Origin: Vogesella sp. LIG4
Lineage (GTDB): Bacteria > Pseudomonadota > Gammaproteobacteria > Burkholderiales > Chromobacteriaceae
NCBI RefSeq assembly: GCF_900090205.1
Contig: NZ_LT607802.1
Location: 3,041,970-3,105,969, forward strand
Direction of reading: 5' to 3'
DNA: 64,000 bases
Below are positions 54,001 through 62,600 of the stretch, one piece after another. Position 1 is the stretch's first letter, and each line of letters starts with the position of its first letter. A model generated the notes under the pieces. It was given only the letters and a program-made list of their open reading frames with translations, did no database searches and was not told the origin of the DNA. The position numbers and the translations under genes were made by a program.

Positions 54001-55303
54001 GCCGCTGCGCGGCGCAGATGCTTCGCGGGCCGTGGGCGAAGCTGCGTTGCCACTGCTGGAGGCTGGCCGGCGCGACGCCGGCCTGGCGCTGCCGGTGCAG
54101 ATATTCGATGACCGCGAGTCCATCCAGGGCAGCGACCAGGTGCTGTTGCTGCTGGAGAACGACGTCGGTTTTGCCGGCACGTTGCTGGATGCCGCGCACA
54201 AGAGCGGCTTTCGCGGCGTGGTCACCGCCCGCGGTGCGGAAGTGCCGGAGCTGGTGGCGCGCTTCCAGCCGATGGCCCTGCTGCTGGACCTGGACCTGCC
54301 CGACGTTGATGGCTGGTCTACCTTCGAGCAGCTCAAGCGCAATTTCGCCACCCGCCATATCCCGGTGCTGATCATTGTTGCCGACGACGACCGCAGCCGC
54401 GGGCTGCGCTATGGCGCACTGGCCTGCCTGGTCAAACCGCTGGCCGCCGACGAGACCCGGCGCGCACTGGCAGGGCTGGTGAAGTTTGCACAGCGCAGGA
54501 GCCGGCAGCTGCTGCTGGTGGACAGCGATGACGTTGGCCGCAGCAAGCTGGCCAAGCTGCTGGACGGCGGCGGGCAGGTGGAAGTTGTCACCGGCGGCAG
54601 CGCCGCCCTGAAACGGCTGGAGCGCAAACACTACGACTGCCTGGTGCTGCATCTGGGCCTGGCCGACATGCCCGGCATTCGGCTGCTGGAGGTACTGCGC
54701 GAGCGCGAGGCAACGCGCGAGCTGCCGGTGGTGGTGCATGGCACGGAAGTGCTGACGCCGCAGGAGCGGGCACGCTTTCGCGAGCTGGCCAGCCAGGGGG
54801 TGATCAAGGAAGTGCAGTCGCCGGAACGGCTGTTGGACGAGGCAGTGCTGTTCCTGCACTGCGCGGTGGCTGCGCTGCCGCCGCAGCAGCGCAGCATGCT
54901 GGAAAAACTCTATGCCGGCCCGGATGGCCTGGAGGGGAAGAAGGCGCTGGTGGTGGACGACGACGTGCGCAATATCTTTGCGCTGACCAGCGTGCTGGAG
55001 TCCCACAATATGCAGGTGAGCTCGGCGGAGAACGGCCGCGCCGCCATCGAACTGCTGCAGCAGCAGCCCGACACCGACATCGTGCTGATGGACATCATGA
55101 TGCCGGGCATGGATGGCTTTGAAACCATGCGCCAGATACGTTCGCTCAAGCGCTTTGCCGCCTTGCCGATGATTGCGCTGACAGCCAAGGCGATGAAGGG
55201 CGACCGGGAAAAGTGCATCGAAGCGGGCGCGTCGGACTACGCCAGCAAGCCGGTGGATACCGAGCAGCTGCTGTCGCTGATGCGCAAGTGGCTGCATCGC
55301 TGA
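51002..55303 (+). CDS. Soluble hybrid histidine kinase with HAMP array, GAF and three receivers
   Basis: 1433-residue cytoplasmic kinase with no membrane helix. Residues about 85-520 form an array of HAMP units, each about 92 residues, marked by [19 protein letters not shown] and WRDLTxSVNxMAANLTxQVR, like fungal group III (Nik1-type) kinases. A GAF domain (about 545-690), a coiled coil, HisKA with [10 protein letters not shown] (His near 771) and HATPase ([26 protein letters not shown]) follow. Three receivers end the protein: REC1 with [15 protein letters not shown]2 with [12 protein letters not shown] (the acceptor Asp replaced by His) and REC3 with [12 protein letters not shown]. The signal is unknown; such kinases often sense osmotic or intracellular cues. 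Confidence 0.93.
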   Translation: MTTTTAETDMLDMNTLLATLKALRRGDFTTRMPEDWTGMPGKIADTLNEIIDMAADTTAEFERVARLVGKQGKVEERIGLPMMKGSWRKIVDSSNALADDLISPMNEMTRVIGSVAEGDLSQQLPMNLNGLQLRGQFLRSAQIVNTMVTRLGSFASEVTRVAREVGTEGILGGQAKVGGVSGTWRDLTESVNGMAANLTTQVRNIAQVTTAVANGDLGKKISVEAKGEILELKNTINTMVDQLSTFADEVTRVAREVGTEGELGGQARVSGVSGTWRDLTDSVNSMAANLTNQVRNIAEVTTAVAKGDLGKKITVEAKGEIVELKNTINTMVDQLNSFASEVTRVAREVGTEGKLGGQAEVRGVSGTWKDLTQSVNFMAANLTNQVRGIARVVTAVANGDMKKKLTVEAKGEIAELADTINNMTDTLALFSDQVTSVAREVGVEGKLGGQANVPGAAGTWRDLTDNVNGLAANLTNQVRAIADVATAVTKGDLTRKVQVEARGEVAELKDNVNEMIRNLRETTRQNAEQDWLKTNLARFTRMLQGQRDLLTVSRMVLSELAPLINAQHGVFYMMGESPAEQAKLKLLSAYAYKDNINVNDQWRIGEGLVGQCAYEKRRILLTEVPSNYVAVTSGLGAAAPLSIIVLPILFENQVKAVIELASFMQYSTIHQTFLDQLAESIGIVLHTIEANMRTEELLKQSQQLALELQSQQEELRQTNEELAHKARLLEEQKAEVERKNREVEITKLSLEEKAEQLTRTSKYKSEFLSSMSHELRTPLNSLLILAQQLSDNAQRNLTTKQVDYARTIYGAGKDLLELIDEILYLSKIESGTVSLELGKTAFADLQEQIERTFRPVAENRALGFTIELAPDLPPALWTDEKRLLQVVKNLLSNAFKFTEQGRVSIGIAPAIFGWSADHSGLNRADAVVSFVVTDTGIGVPIDKQSLIFEAFQQADTGTSRKYGGTGLGLSISRELARQLGGELRLIASEIGKGSTFALFVPLRGADASRAVGEAALPLLEAGRRDAGLALPVQIFDDRESIQGSDQVLLLLENDVGFAGTLLDAAHKSGFRGVVTARGAEVPELVARFQPMALLLDLDLPDVDGWSTFEQLKRNFATRHIPVLIIVADDDRSRGLRYGALACLVKPLAADETRRALAGLVKFAQRRSRQLLLVDSDDVGRSKLAKLLDGGGQVEVVTGGSAALKRLERKHYDCLVLHLGLADMPGIRLLEVLREREATRELPVVVHGTEVLTPQERARFRELASQGVIKEVQSPERLLDEAVLFLHCAVAALPPQQRSMLEKLYAGPDGLEGKKALVVDDDVRNIFALTSVLESHNMQVSSAENGRAAIELLQQQPDTDIVLMDIMMPGMDGFETMRQIRSLKRFAALPMIALTAKAMKGDREKCIEAGASDYASKPVDTEQLLSLMRKWLHR

Positions 55304-55334
55304 CAGACGGCGCACACGGCGCAATGGAGTCGAT

Positions 55335-56477
55335 ATGGCTACGCAGAGACAGGAACCGTCGGTATTCCGCCAGGGTGTGTCGCCGGGGACGCTGGCCCCG
55401 CCGGACGGCGTGCCGGCCCCGGTGCTGCTGGTGGACGACAACCCGGCCAAGCTGACCGCGCTGGCCACGGTGATTGCTGACATGGGCCTGGACATCAGCA
55501 CCGCGACCTCGGGGCGCGAGACCTTGCGCCTGCTGCTGCAGCGCGACTTCGCCGTGATCCTGCTCGACGTGAAAATGCCGGAGATGGACGGCTTCGAAAC
55601 CGCGGCGCTGATACATGGCCGGCCGAAATCCGCGCATACCCCCATCATCTTCGTCACCGCCGAGGCCAGCACCGACTCCGAGAGCATCCGTGGCTACACC
55701 TCCGGTGCCGTGGACTACATCTTTTCGCCCATCGTGCCCGAGGTGATGCGCGCCAAGGTGCGGGTGTTCGTCGACCTGTTCTACCTGCAGCGCAAGCTGA
55801 CGCTGCAGGCCGAGGAATTGCTGCAGTCCAAGCGGCAGCTGCGCGAGCTGGCGTCCTACCAGGAGCAGATCAAGGAAGAGGAAAGAAAGCGCATTGCGCG
55901 GGAAATCCACGACCAGCTGGGGCAGAGCCTGCTGGCCCTGCGTATCGACATCTCCATGCTGTACGAAAACGGCGGCGATTTGCCCCCGGAACTGCACAAG
56001 AGGGCGGGCGACATCCTTAACCATATCGATACCGCGATCCGCAGCGTGCGCGGCATCATCAACGACCTGCGCCCGCCGGTGCTCGACCTGGGGTTGCAGG
56101 CGGCTATTGAGTGGCAGCTGGAGGAGTTCCGGCAACGCACCGGGATCATGTGTGCGATACACGCCAAGGAGGAGGATTTCCACTGCGACCTGGACGACAA
56201 TCGCGCCACCACGCTGTTTCGCATCCTGCAGGAGTCGCTGTCGAACATCACCCGGCACGCCCAGGCAACACGGGTGAGCATCGCGCTGTATCGGCTTGGT
56301 CGCGAGCTGCATCTGCAGATCAAGGACAATGGCGTGGGCATGAAGGATGTCCGGAAAACCAGCGCCTTCGGCCTGGTGGGCATGCGAGAGCGCGTCGCCA
56401 CACTGGGGGGCGAGTTTGCCATTGAGAGCGCGCCAGGGCGTGGCACACTATTGAAGATAGCGATACCGCTGGATTGA
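55335..56477 (+). CDS. Receiver-HisKA_3 histidine kinase
   Basis: 380-residue soluble protein. The N-terminal receiver (about 28-150) has VLLVDDNPAKLTAL and acceptor Asp78 in VILLDVKMPEMDGFE, but the usual switch Lys is Ser in DYIFSPIVPE. A coiled coil follows, then HisKA_3 with ERKRIAREIHDQLGQSL (His near 191), and HATPase with DNGVGMKD and FGLVGMRERVATLGGE. The NarL-type regulator at 50025 is the kind of partner such kinases use. The gene begins 31 nt after the multi-HAMP kinase, so they probably share a transcript and a phosphorelay. Confidence 0.92.
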   Translation: MATQRQEPSVFRQGVSPGTLAPPDGVPAPVLLVDDNPAKLTALATVIADMGLDISTATSGRETLRLLLQRDFAVILLDVKMPEMDGFETAALIHGRPKSAHTPIIFVTAEASTDSESIRGYTSGAVDYIFSPIVPEVMRAKVRVFVDLFYLQRKLTLQAEELLQSKRQLRELASYQEQIKEEERKRIAREIHDQLGQSLLALRIDISMLYENGGDLPPELHKRAGDILNHIDTAIRSVRGIINDLRPPVLDLGLQAAIEWQLEEFRQRTGIMCAIHAKEEDFHCDLDDNRATTLFRILQESLSNITRHAQATRVSIALYRLGRELHLQIKDNGVGMKDVRKTSAFGLVGMRERVATLGGEFAIESAPGRGTLLKIAIPLD

Positions 56478-56763
56478 AGCGTGCGGCAGCCCGTCCTGAG
56501 GAATGGGGAAACCGTCACCACGGGCTTTCAGCTACGCCTCCTTCCTGATCCGGCAGCGGAGAAAGGCTTCGGCGTTCGGCTTGCGCATGTATAGCTGCAA
56601 CAGCCACGCCGATATTGACGTTGGCCGCAAGCGCGATGAGGGCGAGATCGTCCGGGTGGGGCAGGCCTAAGCTGAGACACCCGGGCAACCCCGGGCCGAG
56701 GCCGGGCTCCCGGCGTGCCGTTCGCTATAATCCGGCAACGCCACTTTTTGCCGCAGGAACATC
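56478..56763. other. Intergenic region with repeat copy and possible 55-codon frame
   Basis: 286 nt. A plus-strand frame at 56503-56670 would encode 55 residues (MGKPSPRAFSYASFLIRQRR... ending GEIVRVGQA), but GAGG lies only one or two bases before its ATG and I see no homology, so it is doubtful. The frame contains the repeat copy at 56620-56629. The rest should be the promoter of the HD gene. Confidence 0.3.
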
Positions 56764-57357
56764 ATGCCCCTGTCAGCGCTGCAACAGCAGTTAAGCTTTC
56801 TGCGAGAAATCGACCGCCTGAAGAGCGTAGTGCGGCAATCGCCGCTGCTTGATCAAAGCCGCAAGGAAAACTCGGCCGAGCATTCCTGGCACCTGGCAAT
56901 GTATGCCTTGCTGCTGAACGAGTACGCCAGCGCTGTCGTGGACACGAACCGTGTCATACAGATGCTGTTGCTGCACGATATTGTCGAGATAGATGCTGGC
57001 GATTTTCCCATCCATGCCGGCGGTTCAAACGCACTGCAGGCCGAGCAGGAAGCCAGGGCAGCTGCGCGTTTGTTTGGCATGTTGCCCGCGCCGCAAGGCA
57101 AGGCCCTTCTTGCCTTGTGGCAGGAGTTCGAGCGCGCAGAAACCGACGATGCAAAATTCGCCAAGGCGCTGGACCGCTTTCAGCCGCTGCTCATCAATGT
57201 ATTTACCGCTGGCGGCACCTGGACGGAAAACAATGTGACGCTGGAGCAGGTCGTCGCCCGCTATGGCCCGGTTATCCGGCGCGGGGCGCCGCAATTGTGG
57301 GAGGTATGCGAGCAATGGATAGACCGGCACTTTGCCGGGCAAACGCCGGCAAGCTAG
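56764..57357 (+). CDS. HD-domain phosphohydrolase (YfbR/HDDC2-like)
   Basis: 197-residue soluble metal-dependent phosphohydrolase. Metal ligands: His in ENSAEHSWHLAMYALLL (near 37-40), the HD pair in QMLLLHDIVEIDAGDFPIH (near 66) and a later Asp in the TENNVTLEQVVARYG region. The layout fits the HD_3/HDDC2 group of nucleotidases acting on deoxynucleoside 5'-monophosphates, though the precise substrate cannot be read from sequence. It is monocistronic and convergent with the GlxA-type gene. Confidence 0.88.
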   Translation: MPLSALQQQLSFLREIDRLKSVVRQSPLLDQSRKENSAEHSWHLAMYALLLNEYASAVVDTNRVIQMLLLHDIVEIDAGDFPIHAGGSNALQAEQEARAAARLFGMLPAPQGKALLALWQEFERAETDDAKFAKALDRFQPLLINVFTAGGTWTENNVTLEQVVARYGPVIRRGAPQLWEVCEQWIDRHFAGQTPAS

Positions 57358-57388
57358 TACCCTGGCCGCATGGGCGCTTGCCCATCAT

Positions 57389-58405
57389 TCAATGCGGCTG
57401 CCGGCGCAGCGTGTCCGGGCTTTGCCCGAAGCGCTTGCGGAATACCTTGCACAGGTAGCTGGCATCCTGCAGCCCGATCTCGTCGGCCAGCAGCGCCAGG
57501 CTGTGATCCGAATTCAGTAGCCGCCAGCGTACGTGTTGCAAGCGCATTTCCTGCCAGTAATCGTGTGCCGACAGGCTGAATTCGGCATGGAACAAGCGGT
57601 CTAGCTGCCGACGGCTAAGCCCGACCAGGGCGGCCAGTTCGGTGATGCCGGTCTTGTCCGCCAGGCGGCTGCGCATCAGTGCGATGGCGCGACCGACATG
57701 CCGCCCGGCGTGCGCGTCCTCATCCAGCGACGACAGCTGATGCCCTTGCGCCCGCGGCGCGTCCACCAGCATGTCGGCCAACCCTTTCAGCGCGCGTATC
57801 CGCCCAAGGTGGCGGGCCAGCAGCTCGACCGCCAGATCGATGGCGGCGCTACCGCCGGCGCAGCTGATACGGGGCCCGTCGAAACAGTACAGTTGCTCCT
57901 CCACCACGCGGATATGCGGAAAAGCGGCGTGAAACTCCTGCACGTGGCGCCAGTGCAGCGCCACGCGATAGCCGTTCAACAAACCCGCTGCGGCCAACAT
58001 GAAGCAGGCGTTGTCGACACTGACCAGGGGCACCCCCTGTGCCGCCGCCTCGCGCAACAGCCCGCCATAAGCCTCGCCCAGCGCCTGGCTACCCCGCGCG
58101 GTTCGCCCGCCGAATACCACCAGGTAGTCGTAATCCGCCAGGCGGATCTGCCCCGGCGTGACCTGGATCGCCGTGGCCACGCCGCTGCTGGAAACGATAT
58201 GCCCGGCGCTCAGCCCGAGTACCCGCCACTCGCAATGCCGTTGCCGGCTGTAGTCGGCCTCATCGGCGGAAAACCGCAGCTTGTCGAGAAATCCGCCGAA
58301 CGGCAGCAGCGAGAATTCCGGCAGGGGTAGCAGCAGGAAACGCACCTCGGGCGCCGCAGCTGTGTTGCTGGCAGGTACGGGTGGGGGCGGGAGAGACGAT
58401 GACAT
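57389..58405 (-). CDS. GlxA-type transcriptional regulator (DJ-1/PfpI plus AraC HTH)
   Basis: 338-residue regulator. The N-terminal DJ-1/PfpI-like domain (about 20-200) shows YDYLVVFGGRTARGSQAL and VPLVSVDNACFMLAAAGLLN, with a Cys at the nucleophile-elbow position, and ISCAGGSAAIDLAVELLARH. The C-terminal AraC domain reads ITELAALVGLSRRQLDRLFH and LLADEIGLQDASYLCKVFRK. Regulators of this class control amine catabolism (for example glycine betaine or arginine). It is divergent from a LysE-type exporter and may control it. One repeat copy at 57989. Confidence 0.92.
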   Translation of the reverse strand: MSSSLPPPPVPASNTAAAPEVRFLLLPLPEFSLLPFGGFLDKLRFSADEADYSRQRHCEWRVLGLSAGHIVSSSGVATAIQVTPGQIRLADYDYLVVFGGRTARGSQALGEAYGGLLREAAAQGVPLVSVDNACFMLAAAGLLNGYRVALHWRHVQEFHAAFPHIRVVEEQLYCFDGPRISCAGGSAAIDLAVELLARHLGRIRALKGLADMLVDAPRAQGHQLSSLDEDAHAGRHVGRAIALMRSRLADKTGITELAALVGLSRRQLDRLFHAEFSLSAHDYWQEMRLQHVRWRLLNSDHSLALLADEIGLQDASYLCKVFRKRFGQSPDTLRRQPH

Positions 58406-58524
58406 GGTTGATCCGCTACGGTCGTTGCAACTGTCCAGAAATTATCGCAATACGGCCATATTTTGCCATTGATTCCTGCCGGCCATGCTTAGACTGGAAG
58501 CACTCCAGACACGAGGGCACTCCA

Positions 58525-59136
58525 ATGGCTTGGCAGACTTGGCTTCTCTACTTGGCGGCAGCAATCGGCCTGTCTCTTACCCCCGGCCCGAATGGCCTGC
58601 TGGCGCTGACCCATGGTGCGCTCTACGGGCACCGTAAAACGCTGTATACCGTGAGCGGTGGTGTTATCGGCTTCGTCGTGCTGATCGGCCTGTCGATGTG
58701 CGGCATCGGTGCCTTGCTGCAGGCTTCGGCCCAGGCGCTGACGCTGCTGAAACTGGTCGGCGGCGCCTACCTGGTGTGGCTGGGCATCCAGTTGTGGCGC
58801 GCTCCGGCGCTGCGCCTGAGCACCGACGGGCAGGCACCGGCCAGGCGCGGGCGAGCGCTGTTCGGCCAGGGCTTCATCTCCGCGATCTCCAACCCCAAGG
58901 CGCTGCTGTTCTACGGCGCGTTCCTGTCGCAGTTCATCGACCCGCAGCGCGGGTTGTGGCCCCAGTTCGTGATCATGGCCGGGACTTTTGCCGTGATCGA
59001 GTTCTGTGTGGAATGCCTGCTGGCGCGGTTGGCCCACCGTATCCGCCCGCGACTGGAGCGCAGCGGCAAACGTTTCAACCAGTCATGCGGCGGTCTGTTC
59101 ATGCTGGCTGGTGCGGTATTGACGATCAGTCATTAA
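58525..59136 (+). CDS. LysE/RhtB-family amino acid exporter
   Basis: 203-residue membrane protein with about six helices. The family signature is LTPGPNGLLALTHGALYGHR near residue 19, followed by LLKLVGGAYLVWLGIQLWRA and FISAISNPKALLFYGAFLSQ. It probably exports an amino acid or derivative. ATG at 58525 follows CGAGGGCACTCC. It is divergent from the GlxA-type regulator (119-nt gap), a common regulator-exporter arrangement. Confidence 0.92.
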   Translation: MAWQTWLLYLAAAIGLSLTPGPNGLLALTHGALYGHRKTLYTVSGGVIGFVVLIGLSMCGIGALLQASAQALTLLKLVGGAYLVWLGIQLWRAPALRLSTDGQAPARRGRALFGQGFISAISNPKALLFYGAFLSQFIDPQRGLWPQFVIMAGTFAVIEFCVECLLARLAHRIRPRLERSGKRFNQSCGGLFMLAGAVLTISH

Positions 59137-59147
59137 AACAGGGCCGG

Positions 59148-61334
59148 CTATGTCATCGATGCCCCGGGTACACCAAGATGGAAACCCTGGGCATAGTTTA
59201 CATTCATGCTCTGCAATGCACTCTGCAATTCCGCCGATTCCACGAACTCTCCGACGGTCAATATCCCCAGGTCCTGGCATAGCTGGCTCAGGTTCTTGAC
59301 CAGGGAATAGTCGACTTTGGAATTGATGATGTTGCGCACGAATGCGCCATCGATTTTGACAAAATCAAATGCCAGTTCGCGAAGATAGTGGAAGGAGTTA
59401 TAGCCGCTGCCAAAGTCGTCCAGCGCAAACAGGAAGCCTTTTTTGCGCAGCGTATTCAAAAAGCTTCGCATATGCGTCATGTCGCTGATGGCATCACGCT
59501 CGATGATTTCAAATACCAGGTGGCTGGGGGGGATATCAAGTTCGGCGCAAAGTTTTTCGGCATAGCCAATCACGCCGCGGCCCTGAATTTCCTGCATCGA
59601 AAGGTTGATGAACAGCAGCACCGGCGGTTTGCCGGCATCCAGGCGCCGTCGCAGCGCATGCAGGCCGTGATATATCACCGCGCGATCCAGGTCGCGTGAC
59701 AGCCCGTATTTCTCGATGGTTTCAATGAAGGCGCCAGCAGACAGGGTTTCGCCATTGGGCTCGATCAGGCGCGCCAGTGCCTCATAGGCGAACAGTTCGC
59801 CGCTGTGGCAATCGTATATCGGCTGGAAATAGGGGATCAGGCGCCCCTCGCCGATGGCGTTGCGCAGGTGCTCCACGAAGTCACGCGTCTGGCGCTTGTG
59901 CTGCACCCTGTCCTTGACTGCGGCGACCGAGCCGATGCCATCCTTGCCAAGCTCCTTGGCACGGTAGAGGCCCACATCCACCCCGGTCATCAGGTCGGAT
60001 ACGCTTTGCGCATCCTGCGGGAAGGTTGCGGCTCCGATCGAGGTGGTGACATGGAAATGCTTGCCGTCCGGCGCGGCAAACTGGTTGTTGCGCATCAGGT
60101 TGCGCAGTTTTTCCGCCACCACATACGCGGCTTCGGCGCCTGTTTCCGTGAGCAGGATGATGAATTCGTCGCCGCCCAGGCGGGCAATCAGATCGCCCTT
60201 GCGGGTTACCACGCGCAGCAGTTCGGCAATCCGCCGCAGCACGGTGTCGCCGCAGGGGTGGCCCCAGGTGTCGTTTACATCCTTGAAGTCGTCCAGGTCC
60301 AGCATCAGCAGTGAAAATTCATGCCCATGCCGCTCGGAGCGGTCGACCTCGTATTCGATCATCTCGCTGAAGTAGCGCCGGTTATGCAGGCCGGTAAGCG
60401 GGTCGTGATTCGAGTAATACTCCAGCTCATCCAGGGTTCTGCCCAGCGCCTTGCTGGAGCCGACCACCATGACCATCACGGCCAGAATCGAGCGGATGAC
60501 GGCCAGCTCCTGCTCGCCAGGGTGGCGGGTGCTGGCGTAGGCGATGCCAAGCAGCCCCGCCAGGTTGACCGAGTCCATCTCCGGCACCGCCACCGTGATC
60601 ATTTCTACATCCAGCGGCATGCCCAGGCGGGTGTCGGATTCGATCTCGAACTCTTCGAAGTCGATAGGCAAGTCATCCGGCAGGTGCAGCCCACTGATCA
60701 TTTCCTTGGCCAGCCGGGTTCGCACCATCGACTTGGTCGACTCGTCCGGCGTGCCTACATAATAAATATTCAACCCCAGCCCGTGCTCTTCCGCAAAGGC
60801 GATAAAAAAGAACTGGAACGGGAAGATGGTATGAAAGCTGCCCAGAATCTCCTGCACAAAGGACTTCCACTGCGTCACCTTTTCGTGCGAGAGAATGATC
60901 TGCTCCAGCACCGCGCTTTGCCGTTCCAGCAGGTTTTTTTCAATCAGTGTGCCGGCCAGCCACTGCGTGGCCTGGTCAAAGCGCAGCAGGATGCGTTTCA
61001 GATCATCGCAGTTGTTGCCGCCGCGCTTCGTATTGGTCTGCAATAGAAACGGCAGTGCTGCTTCAAGGTTCCGGCAGCGATTTATCGTCGAAGACAGTAT
61101 GTGATGCAGCTTGTCACGTTCATCTGCGGGAATGCCTCCCTCGGCAATCCTGGTCACGCCTTGCTGCAGGGTAGTGATGACATCCTGGTGTACATCGCTT
61201 ACCAGCCGCAGGATGGCGCCACGGAAATTCTGGTTGCGGATCTGGTTTTCGAACAGGGCTGCAAAGCGTTCGACCACCTGCAGCCGCATCTCGGCAATAT
61301 TCTGTGGCAGGTCGTGGAGTTTGGCGGCACTCAC
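59148..61334 (-). CDS. GGDEF-EAL c-di-GMP protein coupled to an ODP-like oxygen-binding gene
   Basis: 728-residue cytoplasmic protein. Residues 1 to about 160 are helical (VVERFAALFENQIRNQNFRG, LRLVSDVHQDVITTLQQG) and a GAF-like region covers about 165-310. GGDEF (about 325-480) has an intact RLGGDEFIILL and MLDLDDFKDVNDTWGHPCGD. EAL (about 495-728) has YEALARLIEPNG, DDFGSGYNSFHYL and VKIDGAFV, so both activities are possible. The start is GTG at 61334, which overlaps the stop of the di-iron protein gene as GTGA with GAGGAG upstream; the two should be made together. Confidence 0.92.
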   Translation of the reverse strand: MSAAKLHDLPQNIAEMRLQVVERFAALFENQIRNQNFRGAILRLVSDVHQDVITTLQQGVTRIAEGGIPADERDKLHHILSSTINRCRNLEAALPFLLQTNTKRGGNNCDDLKRILLRFDQATQWLAGTLIEKNLLERQSAVLEQIILSHEKVTQWKSFVQEILGSFHTIFPFQFFFIAFAEEHGLGLNIYYVGTPDESTKSMVRTRLAKEMISGLHLPDDLPIDFEEFEIESDTRLGMPLDVEMITVAVPEMDSVNLAGLLGIAYASTRHPGEQELAVIRSILAVMVMVVGSSKALGRTLDELEYYSNHDPLTGLHNRRYFSEMIEYEVDRSERHGHEFSLLMLDLDDFKDVNDTWGHPCGDTVLRRIAELLRVVTRKGDLIARLGGDEFIILLTETGAEAAYVVAEKLRNLMRNNQFAAPDGKHFHVTTSIGAATFPQDAQSVSDLMTGVDVGLYRAKELGKDGIGSVAAVKDRVQHKRQTRDFVEHLRNAIGEGRLIPYFQPIYDCHSGELFAYEALARLIEPNGETLSAGAFIETIEKYGLSRDLDRAVIYHGLHALRRRLDAGKPPVLLFINLSMQEIQGRGVIGYAEKLCAELDIPPSHLVFEIIERDAISDMTHMRSFLNTLRKKGFLFALDDFGSGYNSFHYLRELAFDFVKIDGAFVRNIINSKVDYSLVKNLSQLCQDLGILTVGEFVESAELQSALQSMNVNYAQGFHLGVPGASMT

Positions 61335-62098
61335 GCGTGCTCCTCGCTGATGAACTCTTCCAGCAGGTCCACGCCGCATTCCAGCTGGTTGAACCAGGCC
61401 AGGAATTCCTGCACGGCCTTGCCGCGGTATACCGGGCCATGCTGCGGGGCGATCATGTCGATGTCCAGGCGGGAAACACGCTGCACCCAGTTTCTTGCCG
61501 CGCGGTTGGAGCACATGTACCGGCGATGGAAACCCTCGATATGCGGGATATGCCTGGAAAAGTCGTCCACGAACGCCTCATCCAGATCGGTCGGCATCAT
61601 GGCGGCGCCGATATCGCCCGAGAACAGGATTTTGGAGCGGGGGTCGTAAACGTTGATTTGTCCTTCCGAGTGCAGGAAGTGCGCCGGAATAAGCTGCAAG
61701 TCAAAGTCTGGCGTGATGCTTAGATGCTGGCCTGCATCAGGCACGCCGGTGAAGCGCTCCATCGCTTCAATGCCATAGTGCGGAATAAACCGCAGCCAGA
61801 TGCTGGAAATGTATACCGGGGAATGCGTCAATTCGAGCCAGGCAGAAATGCCGCCGACAATGTCCGGGTCCTGATGCGAAAGAATAATGGCCTTGATCTG
61901 GTTGGGCGGCAGGTAGCGGAGCATCTCGGTCAGCACTCGCGGCATCACGCCAAAGCCGCCCGGGTCAAGCAATACACCATCTTCGCCATGCTGGATCAGG
62001 TACTGATTGGAGCGAATGCCATCTTCTTCCCCGGGTTCACTCTCATTCAGCAAGACAAAGCGGTGTGTTCCGCTGTCAAACAGATCAATATTTTGCAT
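61331..62098 (-). CDS. Metallo-beta-lactamase-fold di-iron protein (ODP-like oxygen sensor)
   Basis: 255-residue protein with the beta-lactamase fold of flavodi-iron proteins but no flavodoxin part. Metal ligands are visible: HQDPDIVGG (HxDxD), His in PAHFLHSEGQ, Asp in LFSGDIGAA and His in IAPQHGPVYRG, enough for a di-iron site as in ODP oxygen-binding proteins. The ATG at 62098 is chosen over an upstream TTG at 62134. Its stop overlaps the start of the GGDEF-EAL gene, so it probably passes an oxygen or redox signal to that enzyme (inference from coupling). Confidence 0.88.
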   Translation of the reverse strand: MQNIDLFDSGTHRFVLLNESEPGEEDGIRSNQYLIQHGEDGVLLDPGGFGVMPRVLTEMLRYLPPNQIKAIILSHQDPDIVGGISAWLELTHSPVYISSIWLRFIPHYGIEAMERFTGVPDAGQHLSITPDFDLQLIPAHFLHSEGQINVYDPRSKILFSGDIGAAMMPTDLDEAFVDDFSRHIPHIEGFHRRYMCSNRAARNWVQRVSRLDIDMIAPQHGPVYRGKAVQEFLAWFNQLECGVDLLEEFISEEHA

Positions 62099-62600
62099 GA
62101 TTTTTTGAAGATCAGGATATTCAGTTGTTTGCAATATATGGGATGCCCATCGGGCTTCGGTTGATCCAGATCAAATCGAAATGCATGCCACCGCCGCTGT
62201 GTCTTGCTGCTTTGCCGGGAATTACATGGCGCTATTTGCGGGCCATGCCGCATGGTGTGCGATAGGGTGATGCCTGTATTTCTGACTGGAGGGCTGGTGT
62301 TTTACATGGGCTTGAGCCAGCCATGTAGTGGCATATCTGCTGCTGTTTTGCGCAAAGAAAAGCAAGCAGTAATTTTATGGGGACGAAAATCTGGTGCAGT
62401 TTTTCGGGTTTTTAGGCGGGGATTTGGGAATTGATCGAGCGTGGCAAGCAATTGCCATTGCATCGTGTGGAGGGGCTGCGCTGGTATGGCCATCAAGCCC
62501 GGCCAGCAAATTATTTGCAGGCCGGCTTTTTTGTGCGGCCAGGTAAGTATTGTGCTGTTTCGCCGTGGCAGAAACAGTGAACACCGTGATGGTACGGTTT
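62099..62600. other. Intergenic stretch (502 nt) between two c-di-GMP units
   Basis: No gene supported. It contains the promoter for the ODP-GGDEF-EAL pair and the 3' region of the PocR-GGDEF gene. Minus-strand short frames lack ribosome-binding sites. Composition is somewhat A+T-richer near 62090-62130 and 62330-62420. No clear terminator. Confidence 0.45.

Larger units (their letters stand above)
2906..57998. repeat. Dispersed 10-mer GTTGGCCGCA (often GTTGGCCGCAAG), 29 copies
   Basis: Exact copies found by hand. Plus orientation at 6899, 11633, 21534, 21660, 21996, 25931, 26678, 30920, 31778, 35656, 40097, 42134, 45995, 50693, 54533, 56620. Minus orientation (left coordinate) at 2906, 5783, 7101, 25956, 27363, 31825, 38478, 40670, 45632, 47305, 48444, 52411, 57989. 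Thirteen carry the AG extension. About ten are intergenic; the others are in genes in several reading frames. No strand bias is apparent. Confidence 0.85.

Noticed and set aside
53246..55687. Long minus-strand open frame opposite the multi-HAMP kinase
   Set aside because: It is the mirror of a strong coding gene in high-GC DNA; composition is low-complexity (Gln/His-rich) and no domain is recognisable.
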